A stretch of 64,000 nucleotides of DNA. Origin: Fen-999 sp044220545 (GTDB lineage Bacteria; Pseudomonadota; Gammaproteobacteria; Burkholderiales; Rhodocyclaceae). The position numbers and the translations under genes are program-made. The stretch lies in assembly GCA_044220545.1 (NCBI GenBank), contig JBGAQX010000029.1, forward strand, positions 35,448-99,447. Direction: 5' to 3'. Each line of letters begins with the position of its first letter. Position 1 is the stretch's first letter. The notes beneath the pieces are model-generated. The model was not told where the DNA came from and did no database searches. It saw only the letters and a list, made by a program, of their open reading frames with translations. Positions 36,947 through 44,856 of this stretch are shown one piece after another.

Positions 36947-38223
36947 GACGCGATCTCCTTGTAGATGTTGCGGCAATGCGTTTCCCGAATCCGCCACGCC
37001 GACAGCGCGCCGAACCACGCCACCACCGCCAGCAGCAGCAGCCCGAGGCGGAAATCGGCCAGCGCGTAAACACGCACGCCATTGGCCATCTGCCCCGCCC
37101 ACGATAGATCCATCACCCAGCCGACCAGCGGTTGCAACAGCGCCCCGCCCAAAAAGCCGCCCATGTTGGTCACCGAAGTGGACATGCCGGAAAGCTGGGG
37201 CGGATTCACTTCCTTGGCGCAGGCCCAGGTCAGCGTGAAACTGGCGGTCGCCACGCCCATCAGCGCAAACAGGCCGTAGCTTACCGCCAGCGGCAGGCTC
37301 ACCCCGGCCAGCCAGACCAGCCAGATCAACCCGTAGATATGGGCGGAAACCAGCACGACAAGTTTGCGTCGTCCCAGCCGGTCGGAAAGGCCGCCGATGA
37401 ACAGGCAGCCGAGCGCGAAGCCGGCGAAGTAGAGCGACAGGTGTGACGAGGCCACGGCACGGCTCATGCCATGCACTTGCGTGAGATACGGCGTTGCCCA
37501 CAAGCCGGCAAAGGCGAAGAAGCTGCCGCCCAGGCCGAAGTTCACCCCGGCCGCCGGCCAGGTGGCGCGATTCCGCAACACCGTCAGCAAGCCGTTCAGC
37601 ACCACCGTGCGATCGACGCGCGGCGCGTGGCCGGCCGGCCCCTCCACCACCCGGTCGCGCACCAGCAACCAGCACAGCGCCCCCAGCGCCAGCGAAACGA
37701 AGCCGACGCCGACGAACACGCCGCGCCAGCCGGTCGCCTGAGCGAGGAACGACAGCGGCGCGCCGGCCAGCACCGAGCCGAGGTTGCCGATCAGCATGAA
37801 CAGCCCGACGATCGTGGCGAAGCGCCGTTCCTCGAACCAGACGGCGATGATCTTGAGCGCGGCGATGAACACCACGGAAACACCCAGGCCGACCAGCGTC
37901 CGCCCCACCAGCGCCCCATCCAGGCTTTCCGCCATGCCGAACAGCAGGCTGCCGCCGCCCGCCACCAGCCCGCCGAGCAACAGGATGCGGCGCGGCCCGA
38001 GCGTATCGACCAGGATGCCGGTCGGCACCTGCATCACCGTATAGACGTAGAAGTAAGTCCCCGCCAGCACCCCCAGCGAGGCGGCGGAAGTCTGGAAGGC
38101 GGCCGCCAGATCCTGGGCGATCCCCGCCGGCGCAAAGCGCTGGAAGAACGACAACACGTAGGCCGCCACGATAACGGCCAGCATGACCAGACGGCGGCGC
38201 TTCTGTTCGGGGGTGAATTCCAT
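36943..38223 (-). CDS. MFS transporter
   Basis: A 426-residue major facilitator with twelve hydrophobic segments; the loop signatures GILVDTLGPRRILLLGG and GGLSDRLGRRKLVVLV are both present. It resembles the broad metabolite/H+ symporter branch more than drug exporters (FQRFAPAGIAQDL near TM1). It is translationally coupled to cbiX downstream, which raises the possibility of a tetrapyrrole- or metal-related substrate; that is inference only. Confidence 0.85.
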   Translation of the reverse strand: MEFTPEQKRRRLVMLAVIVAAYVLSFFQRFAPAGIAQDLAAAFQTSAASLGVLAGTYFYVYTVMQVPTGILVDTLGPRRILLLGGLVAGGGSLLFGMAESLDGALVGRTLVGLGVSVVFIAALKIIAVWFEERRFATIVGLFMLIGNLGSVLAGAPLSFLAQATGWRGVFVGVGFVSLALGALCWLLVRDRVVEGPAGHAPRVDRTVVLNGLLTVLRNRATWPAAGVNFGLGGSFFAFAGLWATPYLTQVHGMSRAVASSHLSLYFAGFALGCLFIGGLSDRLGRRKLVVLVSAHIYGLIWLVWLAGVSLPLAVSYGLFALMGVATASFTLTWACAKEVNPPQLSGMSTSVTNMGGFLGGALLQPLVGWVMDLSWAGQMANGVRVYALADFRLGLLLLAVVAWFGALSAWRIRETHCRNIYKEIAS

Positions 38224-38286
38224 CGCCGGAGTGTAGCGCTCCGGCCTTACATCTTGCTTAGCGGCATGCCGCCACGGCCATGACTT

Positions 38287-38598
38287 TCAGGCAGGTTGCC
38301 GCGCCATGCGCTGAATCCTCGCCAGCGCCTCGCTGGCGGCGCTCTCGGCGTTCCGCAGATCATAGTCGGCCTGCAAGCCCATCCAGAATTCGGCACTGGT
38401 ACCGAAGTAGCGGGCCAGCCGCAGGGCGGTGTCGGCCGTGACGCCCCGCCGCTCGCGGACAACGTCATTGACGCGCGGCGCCGGCACGCCCAGCGCGATG
38501 GCCAGCGCGTTGGCTGAAAGATTCAGCGGCAGGAGAAATTCCTCACGCAGTATCTCGCCCGGATGGATCGGGCGCATGCCGTTGCGAACTTCGCTCAT
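38287..38598 (-). CDS. higA: HigA-family antitoxin
   Basis: A 103-residue helix-turn-helix antitoxin: MRPIHPGEILREEFLLPLNLS, then SANALAIALGVPAPRVNDVVRERRGV forming the HTH, and the HigA/VapI segment TALRLARYFGTSAEFWMGLQADYDLR. The protein looks complete and should bind its operator. Its toxin partner immediately upstream survives only as a C-terminal fragment, so HigA is effectively an orphan. Confidence 0.9.
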   Translation of the reverse strand: MSEVRNGMRPIHPGEILREEFLLPLNLSANALAIALGVPAPRVNDVVRERRGVTADTALRLARYFGTSAEFWMGLQADYDLRNAESAASEALARIQRMARQPA

Positions 38599-38607
38599 GT
38601 TGCCTCC

Positions 38608-38781
38608 TCAGTGGTAATCCACGATCTCCGCGTCGAACACCTGCCCGTCATTCCAGACGAAGCACACGCGCCATTGATCGTTGATGCGGATGCTCCACTG
38701 GCCCTTGCCGGTGAAGCGGGCGGCGACTTGTTCGGGTAGCGTGGCGGGCCAGCCGTCGCGTTCCCTTGAGTCCACTTCGAC
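38608..38781 (-). pseudogene. higB: HigB toxin remnant (C-terminal half only)
   Basis: The frame ending at 38608 gives a clear HigB C-terminus: GQWSIRINDQWRVCFVWNDGQVF...EIVDYH. Intact HigB proteins have about 90 residues and start with a helical FRHKGLxxF segment; none is found upstream, where the frame runs straight into the tumA stop at 38786. At most about 55 codons could be read, from a GTG at 38775. It lies 9 bases before higA. Deletion at the junction with tumA is the likely cause. Confidence 0.75.
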
Positions 38782-38785
38782 GCGC

Positions 38786-39148
38786 CTAGGCGGCAACGGC
38801 AAGGTGCATATCGACGTGAATGTCGGCAAAGGGGCAGACGATCTTCTCGTCGGGCGTCTTCTCGACGAGGCCGAGTTCGATCAGCACCCGCACATCGTCC
38901 AGCACGCGCTTGGGATCGCGCGCCACGCGGCGCGCCAACTCGCGCACACTCATGGCCTCCGCCCCCTGCATCCGGCGCACGATGTCCCAACGATTCTCGG
39001 TCAGTTGACCGAAGAATTGCGCCGGCGCCTCGAAGTTCAGTGTTTCGCCCTGATAGCGGCCGTTGGCCGCGCCCCGCGCGGCCTTGGCGCCGGCCGCCCG
39101 CAAGGCGCTCCGCCAGTCGGACTGTAGGGTGATGGTGAGGTGTCTCAT
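38786..39148 (-). CDS. tumA: TumA-type antitoxin (HVO_A0114-like winged-helix protein)
   Basis: A 120-residue winged-helix DNA-binding protein: NFEAPAQFFGQLTENRWDIVRRMQ, then MSVRELARRVARDPKRVLDDVRVLIELGLVEK as helix-turn-helix and wing. This is the layout of the antitoxins paired with DUF6516 (TumE) toxins. It overlaps the toxin gene by four bases, toxin first, as usual for this family. Expected to neutralise TumE and repress the pair. Confidence 0.8.
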   Translation of the reverse strand: MRHLTITLQSDWRSALRAAGAKAARGAANGRYQGETLNFEAPAQFFGQLTENRWDIVRRMQGAEAMSVRELARRVARDPKRVLDDVRVLIELGLVEKTPDEKIVCPFADIHVDMHLAVAA

Positions 39149-39429
39149 GCCTGTCTCCTTGCCGCCACGGCGGCGATGAAATCCTCGATCAATTGATCGA
39201 TACCCGTAAACCGATAGCGGCGCTCGATGCCATCGATGTGACTGTGATCGCCCTTGCCCCGTTCGTTGTCAAAGCCGACGATGCGTCGTCCCGGCCGACC
39301 GAAGAACAGGCTGTACTTGAATCCATGTTCGCTGGGCGGAACAGGCTCCGGAACCCGCCAAATGCGCATGTGAATGATGTCGCCATCGGGAGTGACGTCC
39401 TTGAAATCGAGAATGATCACCGCAGTCAT
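39145..39429 (-). CDS. tumE: TumE-family toxin (DUF6516)
   Basis: A 94-residue protein from ATG 39429 (MTAVIILDFKDVTPDGDIIHMRIWRVPEP...), with HGFKYSLFFGRPGRRIVGFDNERGKGDHSH: the strand-rich core with a conserved DNERGKGDH-like segment found in DUF6516/TumE toxins, probable RNases. Upstream in-frame ATGs at 39438 and 39465 are less likely because they fall in the predicted promoter. The toxin-first order with a 4-base overlap to tumA fits the family. Confidence 0.8.
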   Translation of the reverse strand: MTAVIILDFKDVTPDGDIIHMRIWRVPEPVPPSEHGFKYSLFFGRPGRRIVGFDNERGKGDHSHIDGIERRYRFTGIDQLIEDFIAAVAARRQA

Positions 39430-39436
39430 GTGGGCC

Positions 39437-39465
39437 ATTATGCCTACAATGAAGCGCCGCCGCAA
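39437..39465 (-). promoter_or_regulatory. Promoter of tumE-tumA
   Basis: Minus-strand -35 TTGCGG (39465-39460), 17-base spacer, -10 CATAAT (39442-39437). Only seven bases separate the -10 from the ATG at 39429, so transcription would begin at or next to the start codon and the mRNA would be leaderless. Confidence 0.5.
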
Positions 39466-39505
39466 CGAACGGGGAGTTGGCCCGCTCGGAGCCCGACGCG
39501 ACGGA

Positions 39506-39664
39506 TCAGCGGGCTATGAGGGTTTCGATTGAGTTCGTCGGATCGGTGGCGTTGGACGGCGTCATTCGTCGAAACGCGGCGGCACTTTGCGGGCTGCCCT
39601 GCGCAAAGCAAGCTACCTCATCGTCGAGATATCGCAGGGCCCCGCGTAGCAATTTGACACGCAT
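39506..39664 (-). pseudogene. ParE/RelE-type toxin remnant (N-terminal part)
   Basis: From ATG 39664 the frame reads MRVKLLRGALRYLDDEVACF then AQGSPQSAAAFRR, the opening helices of ParE/RelE-superfamily toxins. After about 34 residues the sequence stops resembling the family and ends at a stop at 39506, without the beta-sheet that carries the active residues. It begins three bases after the stop of the antitoxin remnant. A deletion or insertion removed the toxin's C-terminal two thirds. Confidence 0.55.
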
Positions 39665-39667
39665 GCC

Positions 39668-39814
39668 TCAGCCCGCGTACTTGCCGACCACGGCGGCGAC
39701 TTCGGCATCTGAAGCGAAATCGCCCGCGCCGGCTTCCGTGAGCGCCTGGCTGGTTTCTCCGATCTGCCCGGCTTCCAGGTCAAGGTACTGCTTGATCGCC
39801 TCGCCAGCCATCAT
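39668..39814 (-). pseudogene. Ribbon-helix-helix antitoxin remnant (C-terminal part)
   Basis: The frame ending at 39668 reads GEAIKQYLDLEAGQIGETSQ then ALTEAGAGDFASDAEVAAVV, matching the C-terminal half of CopG/ParD-type antitoxins (…AIRQYLEHEAWQ…ADAGDFASDEEV…). The N-terminal ribbon and first helix are missing: upstream sequence is unlike any antitoxin and soon reaches the antiporter stop at 39877. With the following toxin fragment this is the ghost of a parDE-like module. Confidence 0.6.
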
Positions 39815-39876
39815 GCCAGGCTCTCCGGGGTGCCACACGGCGCGCCGCCCGCCTTGTAGCGCCACAGCCACCTTTG

Positions 39877-41223
39877 CTATGCGTTGCGCCGAAGCAACCA
39901 GGTGAGCACCGGCGGCGTGATGAGCGTGGTGAGGATGACCATGATGACGATGACCGAGAACATGGCTTCCGACATGACGCCGAGCTGCTTGCCGACCATG
40001 GCGAAGATCAGGCCGACTTCGCCGCGCGGCACCATGCCCCAGCCGACGATCCATTTGCCGGCGTCGCCGGCGAACAGGCCGGCGGCCAGCTTGCCGGCCA
40101 CGGCGGCGGCGGTGATGCCCAGCGCCACGGCGACCACCGCCGGATCGGCCAGGGTTTGCAAATCGACCTGCATGCCGGTGAGGACGAAGAACACCGGCAC
40201 GAAGAAATAGCCGATGGATTCGATCATGTGCTCGTGCTGGTGGCCGGTGTGCTTGCTCAGAATCGGCAGCAACCGATCCTTCAGCCCGGCCGCCGCCGGA
40301 TCGCGCAGCAGTGGTTCGATTTCCTGGACGATGCGCGGTGTTTCGAAGTCCTTGAGGAACACGGGCTCGAACAGCAGGCCGGCGGCGAAGGCGCCGATGA
40401 TCGGCGCCAGGCCCGCCGCATGGGCCAGCCAGGCCAGGAACAGGCCGGTGGCCAGCACCTGGGCAAAGAGCATCGACGGCCCGGCATCGAGCCTGGCCAG
40501 CCAGCGACTGGAGTGCGGCGCCACCAACCGGCCCAGCCAGATGCTGCCGCCGAGAAACAGCACGCTCTTGCCGATGATCCAGGCCACATCGGCGACGCTG
40601 ACCTGACCGACCTGGACCAAGCTCGACACCACGGCGAGGATCACCAGGCCGAGCACGTCGTCGATTACCGCCGCGCCGAGCACGATGCGCGCGGCCGGCG
40701 TGTTGAGCTTGCCCAGGTCGCGGAACACCCGGCCGGTGATGCCCACCGAGGTCGCCGCCAGAGTGGCCCCGAGGAAGAGGTAGGTGTTCCGCTCCAGGCC
40801 GGGCATTAGCCATGGGCCGACAACGAAAGCGCCGAGCAGGAAAGGCACGGCGATGCCGAAGCCGCCGACCAGCGCCGCCCGGCCGCCGACCTTGACCAGT
40901 TCGGCCAGACGCGTTTCCAGGCCGATTTGCAGCAGCAGGACGATGACGCCCAATTCGGCAAGGAAGGCGACGATGGGGTCCCGGGCGACCGCGTCGAAAT
41001 AGTGGAACCCGAGCAGGGATAAATTGCCCAGCAGCACGCCGAGCAAGAGTTCGCCGAGCACGGCCGGAAAGCCGAGGCGCTGCGCCAACGGCGCGAACAG
41101 GCGGGCGCTCATCAGGATCAGCGCCAGCCAGAGCAGGTTCTCGCCGACCGCGCCGCCACCCGCCGCCCAGGCAAGGCCGGGCAGCAGAACCAGGATCAAG
41201 AGCGGCGTAAGGCGACCAGTCAT
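39877..41223 (-). CDS. Cation:proton antiporter (CPA family, Kef-type membrane domain)
   Basis: A 448-residue membrane protein with 12-13 hydrophobic segments of the Na+/H+ exchanger fold: LGELLLGVLLGN, LLQIGLETRL, and the paired-Asp region AAVIDDVLGLVIL in the transport core. Unlike KefB/C there is no cytoplasmic TrkA-N domain. Start MTGRLTPLL at 41223 follows the small membrane-protein gene by 29 bases. Transported ion (K+ or Na+) is uncertain. Confidence 0.88.
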   Translation of the reverse strand: MTGRLTPLLILVLLPGLAWAAGGGAVGENLLWLALILMSARLFAPLAQRLGFPAVLGELLLGVLLGNLSLLGFHYFDAVARDPIVAFLAELGVIVLLLQIGLETRLAELVKVGGRAALVGGFGIAVPFLLGAFVVGPWLMPGLERNTYLFLGATLAATSVGITGRVFRDLGKLNTPAARIVLGAAVIDDVLGLVILAVVSSLVQVGQVSVADVAWIIGKSVLFLGGSIWLGRLVAPHSSRWLARLDAGPSMLFAQVLATGLFLAWLAHAAGLAPIIGAFAAGLLFEPVFLKDFETPRIVQEIEPLLRDPAAAGLKDRLLPILSKHTGHQHEHMIESIGYFFVPVFFVLTGMQVDLQTLADPAVVAVALGITAAAVAGKLAAGLFAGDAGKWIVGWGMVPRGEVGLIFAMVGKQLGVMSEAMFSVIVIMVILTTLITPPVLTWLLRRNA

Positions 41224-41252
41224 TCCGGGCAATCCCCCATTGGCCGGCCGAC

Positions 41253-41489
41253 TCACTGGCCGGCCGATTCACCCTCCGGCGGGATCGGGCGTGCCGGTAC
41301 GCTCATGAAGTAAAGCACGATGGCGCAACAGACAAAAAAGAACACCGTGGCGAACAGGCTGGCGGTCGCGACGTGCGAGCCGCCCAGATTGGTCGCCGCC
41401 CAGATGGCCAGGCCCAGGGTCAGCACCGCCGCGGTGAGCGCCGCGATCGCGGCGCCGAACACGGCCTTCTTGACGCCGCCGCGCGTCAC
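41253..41489 (-). CDS. Small membrane protein of unknown function
   Basis: A 78-residue protein with two hydrophobic segments (AVFGAAIAALTAAVLTLGLAI and TASLFATVFFFVCCAIVLYF) separated by a short loop, and a Pro-rich acidic tail. GTG start 41489 overlaps the htpX stop as GTGA, so translation is coupled to htpX. It is too short and too general to assign; a role as partner of HtpX or of the following antiporter is possible only by position. Confidence 0.65.
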   Translation of the reverse strand: MTRGGVKKAVFGAAIAALTAAVLTLGLAIWAATNLGGSHVATASLFATVFFFVCCAIVLYFMSVPARPIPPEGESAGQ

Positions 41490-42373
41490 CGGACGCTTAC
41501 CCGGCTCAGCGCCTCGATCCGTTCTTCCATGCTCGGATGGCTGGCAAAGAGGCTCATCATGCCGCCCTTGCCGGCGATGCCGGACGAGGCCATGTTGGAT
41601 GGCAGCGGTTCGGGCGACAGGCCGCCCAGCCGTTTCAGGGCGGCGATCATGGGCCGCGGATTGCGCAACAGCTTGGCGGAACCCGCGTCGGCGCGGAACT
41701 CGCGCTGGCGCGAGAACCAGGCGACGATGATGCTGGCCAGCACGCCGAACAGGATGTCGCAGACCACCACGGTAATCATGTAGCCGATGCCCGGGCCGGA
41801 GGACTGGCTGTCGCCGCGGCGCAGGAAGCTGTCGACCAGATAGCCGACCACGCGCGACAGGAAGAAGACGAAGGTATTGACCACGCCCTGGATCAGCGTC
41901 AGCGTCACCATGTCGCCGTTGGCCACGTGGGCCACCTCGTGGGCGAGTACCGCCTCGGCTTCCTCGCGGGTCATGCTCTGAAGAAGGCCGGTGGAAATGG
42001 CGACCAGAGAATTGCTCTTGCTCGGGCCGGTGGCGAAGGCGTTCGGCTCGCCCTCGTAGACGGCGACCTCCGGCAGGGCGGGCAGACCCGCTTCCTTGGC
42101 CAGGCGATGCACGGTGTCGAACAGCCAGAGCTCGGTGCTGTTCTGCGGCGACGTGATCACCTGGGCGCCGGTGGACCACTTGGCCATGGTCTTCGACATC
42201 AGCAGGGAAATGAAGGCGCCGCCGAAACCCATGATGGCGGCGAAGACCAGCAACATGCCGAGATCGAGGCCGTTGGCGGCGAGGTACTTATTGACGCCGA
42301 GCAGGCTGGCGGCGATGGACAGCACGATCATCACGGCCAGGTTGGTGGCGATGAGCAGGAAGACTCGTTTCAT
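41486..42373 (-). CDS. htpX: Membrane zinc metalloprotease HtpX
   Basis: Inner-membrane protease for quality control of membrane proteins. The 295-residue product has two N-terminal transmembrane segments, the zinc-binding HEVAHVANGD (HExxH) motif, two further hydrophobic segments after it, and the ADAGSAKLL segment that supplies a further metal ligand region. Length and motifs are standard. It is followed by a coupled small membrane protein gene. Often heat- and envelope-stress induced in relatives; no specific control site was identified here. Confidence 0.95.
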   Translation of the reverse strand: MKRVFLLIATNLAVMIVLSIAASLLGVNKYLAANGLDLGMLLVFAAIMGFGGAFISLLMSKTMAKWSTGAQVITSPQNSTELWLFDTVHRLAKEAGLPALPEVAVYEGEPNAFATGPSKSNSLVAISTGLLQSMTREEAEAVLAHEVAHVANGDMVTLTLIQGVVNTFVFFLSRVVGYLVDSFLRRGDSQSSGPGIGYMITVVVCDILFGVLASIIVAWFSRQREFRADAGSAKLLRNPRPMIAALKRLGGLSPEPLPSNMASSGIAGKGGMMSLFASHPSMEERIEALSRVSVR

Positions 42374-42409
42374 CGTTGCTTTCTCCTTGGTTGAATCATC
42401 TTGCGTGGA

Positions 42410-43432
42410 TCATGAAGCGGATGCCGACTTGCGGTTGGCGCGCATCGAACTGCCCAGCGCCCAGACGATCAGCAGCGCCCCCAGCAGGCCGGTTATGGCC
42501 TCGGGGATGTGGAATTCAACCCCGCCGAGCATGATGGCCGCCAGTGCTCCGACCGCCCAAAAGGCGCCGTGTTCCAGATAACGATACGTTTCCAGGGTAC
42601 CGCGTTCGACCAGCAGCAGCGTGAAGCTGCGCACGAACATGGCGCCGGTGCCCAGGCCGAGCGCGATGATCAGCAGGTCGTGGGTCATGGCGAAGGCGCC
42701 GACGACGCCGTCGAACGAGAAGCTGGCATCGAGCACTTCCAGGTAGAAGAAGCCGGCCACGCCCTGGCGGACGACCTGATGGGTCGCCGTTTCCTCGTCG
42801 CCGCCCAGCAGCGCGGCCAGGCCCTTGACGACGATGAACACCACCACGCCCCAGACGCCGGCGACGACGAATTCGCCCTGCCGGACCGGATCGGAGATCG
42901 CCCACGAGGTGGCCAGCACGATGAGCAGCGTCAGCGCCGCCTCGATCGACTCCAGCTTGCCCAGGCGCGAGAGCGGCCGCTCCAGTACCTCCAGCCAGTG
43001 CTCGGTCTTGTGCCGGGCGACGAAGAAACGCAGGAACACCATCATCAGGAAGGCGCCGCCGAACGCGGCGATCTGGTGGTGGGCGGCGGCCAGCACGCGG
43101 CCGTATTCGGTCGAGTCGTTCATGGCCAGATCGATGGCCTTGACCGGGCCGATGCCGGCGGCGACGGCGACGATCACCACGGGGAAGATCAGCCGCATGC
43201 CGAACACCGCGATCAACATGCCCCAGGTCAGGAAGCGGCGGCGCCAGACCTCGTTCCAGTTGGCCAGGATGCCGGCGTTGACCACGGCATTGTCGAAGGA
43301 CAGCGAGGTTTCCAGCACGCTCAGGAACAGCACGGTGGCCAGGGCGGGCCAGCCGCCGATATACCAGCCGGCGCCCGCGGCAAAGATGGCGAAGATGAAG
43401 GTAGCGACGAAATGACTATGCCAGGGTTTCAT
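42410..43432 (-). CDS. DUF475 (TerC-superfamily) membrane protein
   Basis: A 340-residue protein with about nine hydrophobic segments. It shows the DUF475 layout: ETSLSFDNAVVNAGIL in the first repeat and LDASFSFDGVVGAFA in the second, each carrying the acidic SFDN/SFDG motif typical of the TerC/LysE-like metal-transport superfamily. Family members are linked to metal ion export or tellurite resistance; its own substrate is unknown. Divergent from nhaR with 76 bases between. No manganese riboswitch fits in that space. Confidence 0.87.
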   Translation of the reverse strand: MKPWHSHFVATFIFAIFAAGAGWYIGGWPALATVLFLSVLETSLSFDNAVVNAGILANWNEVWRRRFLTWGMLIAVFGMRLIFPVVIVAVAAGIGPVKAIDLAMNDSTEYGRVLAAAHHQIAAFGGAFLMMVFLRFFVARHKTEHWLEVLERPLSRLGKLESIEAALTLLIVLATSWAISDPVRQGEFVVAGVWGVVVFIVVKGLAALLGGDEETATHQVVRQGVAGFFYLEVLDASFSFDGVVGAFAMTHDLLIIALGLGTGAMFVRSFTLLLVERGTLETYRYLEHGAFWAVGALAAIMLGGVEFHIPEAITGLLGALLIVWALGSSMRANRKSASAS

Positions 43433-43508
43433 GGCGCCGAATGCTACGCGGCTTTAGTCGCACATAAAAGCGAAGTTTTGTTGAGATTACTTCCATAAAA
43501 TAGGAGCG

Positions 43509-44411
43509 ATGAAGACGAACATCAACTACCGCCATCTGCACTATTTCTGGGTCACCGCCCAGGAAGGCAGCTTCACGCGCGCGGCCGAGCGACTCGGCGT
43601 GGCCGTGCAAACAGTGAGCGCCCAGATCGCCCTGCTGGAACAATCGCTGGGCGCCGCGCTGCTGGCGCCACAGGGGCGTCGACTGGTGCCGACCGAGGCC
43701 GGCCGCACGGCCCTGGGCTACGCCGACCAGATATTTCAGCTCGGCGAGCGGCTGCGCGAGACATTGCAGGACAGCGCCGCCGAACCGTTCTTGCGGCTGA
43801 CGGTCGGCATTTCCGACGCCCTGCCCAAGCTGATCGCCTACCGCCTGCTGGAAGGGGTGCTGGCCCTGGGCGAACGAGTGCGGCTGATCTGCCCGGAAGG
43901 CGACTTCGACGACCTGGTGGCCGACCTGGCGCTGCACCGGCTCGACGTGGTGCTGACCGACCGGCCGGCGGCGGCGAGTGGCAACCTGCGTGTCTACAAC
44001 CACCCGCTGGGCGAATGCGAAATTGCCCTGTTTGGTGTACCGGCACTGGCGGATCGTTGCCGGGAAGGCTTTCCGGCCAGCCTCGACGACGCGCCGCTGT
44101 TGCTGCCAACACGCGACAACGCCCTGCGCGGCCGACTCGACCAATGGTTTGCCGCGCGGGAACTACGGCCGCGCATCCTCGGCGAGTTCGAGGACAGCGC
44201 GCTCCTGATGACCTTCGGCCGCAGCGGCCTGGGCCTGTTCCCGGCGCCGACCCTGCTGGCGGCGGACCTTGCCGCGCAATACGGCGCCGTGCCGGTGGGC
44301 GAGATTCCGGAAGTGCGGGAACAGTTCTATGCCATTACCGCCGAGCGCCGCATCCGGCATCCGGCGGTGGAAGCGATCCTGGCGCGGTCGCCGCGCCAGG
44401 CGATTCCCTAG
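43509..44411 (+). CDS. nhaR: LysR-family regulator NhaR
   Basis: A 300-residue LysR-type activator matching NhaR: MKTNINYRHLHYFWVTAQEG followed by the HTH FTRAAERLGVAVQTVSAQIALLEQSLG, then a ligand-binding domain (about 90-290). NhaR senses Na+ and activates Na+/H+ antiporter genes. Here a NhaD-type antiporter gene lies two genes downstream on the opposite strand, a likely target. The 3' end is adjacent (1 base) to the convergent secreted-protein gene. Confidence 0.92.
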   Translation: MKTNINYRHLHYFWVTAQEGSFTRAAERLGVAVQTVSAQIALLEQSLGAALLAPQGRRLVPTEAGRTALGYADQIFQLGERLRETLQDSAAEPFLRLTVGISDALPKLIAYRLLEGVLALGERVRLICPEGDFDDLVADLALHRLDVVLTDRPAAASGNLRVYNHPLGECEIALFGVPALADRCREGFPASLDDAPLLLPTRDNALRGRLDQWFAARELRPRILGEFEDSALLMTFGRSGLGLFPAPTLLAADLAAQYGAVPVGEIPEVREQFYAITAERRIRHPAVEAILARSPRQAIP

Positions 44412-44412
44412 C

Positions 44413-44841
44413 CTATTTCTTGCCGGCCATGGTGGCCATGGCTTCGGCGTGTGTCTTGTTGGGCGCCGCGCGGCGCGCCTGGAAATAGGCGCTGGTGGTA
44501 TCGCCCAGCGGCCGGCCGGCCGGTGCGCGGGCGATCGCCTCGAGCGTTTCCATGGGTGTGACGCGCACCTTGGTGACGTCGTAGATGTAGCGCGAGAGCT
44601 TGACGGCCGAGGCCGCCACGATGTCCTCGGTCTCTCCGGTCGCGGCGGCGGCCTGCTTGAGCCATTCGCGAGCCTGCTTGACGCGCGCGTCGGTGACCGG
44701 CAGTTCCTGGCCGCGCGGCGTGCCGGCCGCCTGGGCGGCGATTTCGCGGGCCGGATCGGCGCCGAGATCGACGACGATCTGGGCCTCGGCCGGCGCGACG
44801 AACAGCGAGGCAAGCAAGGCGGCAATGGTGATGATTCTCAT
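44413..44841 (-). CDS. Hypothetical secreted protein
   Basis: A 142-residue protein with a cleavable signal peptide (MRIITIAALLASLFVAPAEAQ) and a helical mature part containing VKQAREWLKQAAAATGETED and TKVRVTPMETLEAIARAP. I do not recognise the family. It is 15 bases downstream of the NhaD-type antiporter gene on the same strand, so the two are probably co-transcribed. Confidence 0.7.
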   Translation of the reverse strand: MRIITIAALLASLFVAPAEAQIVVDLGADPAREIAAQAAGTPRGQELPVTDARVKQAREWLKQAAAATGETEDIVAASAVKLSRYIYDVTKVRVTPMETLEAIARAPAGRPLGDTTSAYFQARRAAPNKTHAEAMATMAGKK

Positions 44842-44856
44842 GGCGAGGGTCTCTGA

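Noticed and set aside
43433..43508. Manganese (yybP-ykoY) riboswitch upstream of the DUF475/TerC-like gene
   Set aside because: The intergenic space is only 76 bases shared with the divergent nhaR, too short for that RNA, and no conserved element is seen.
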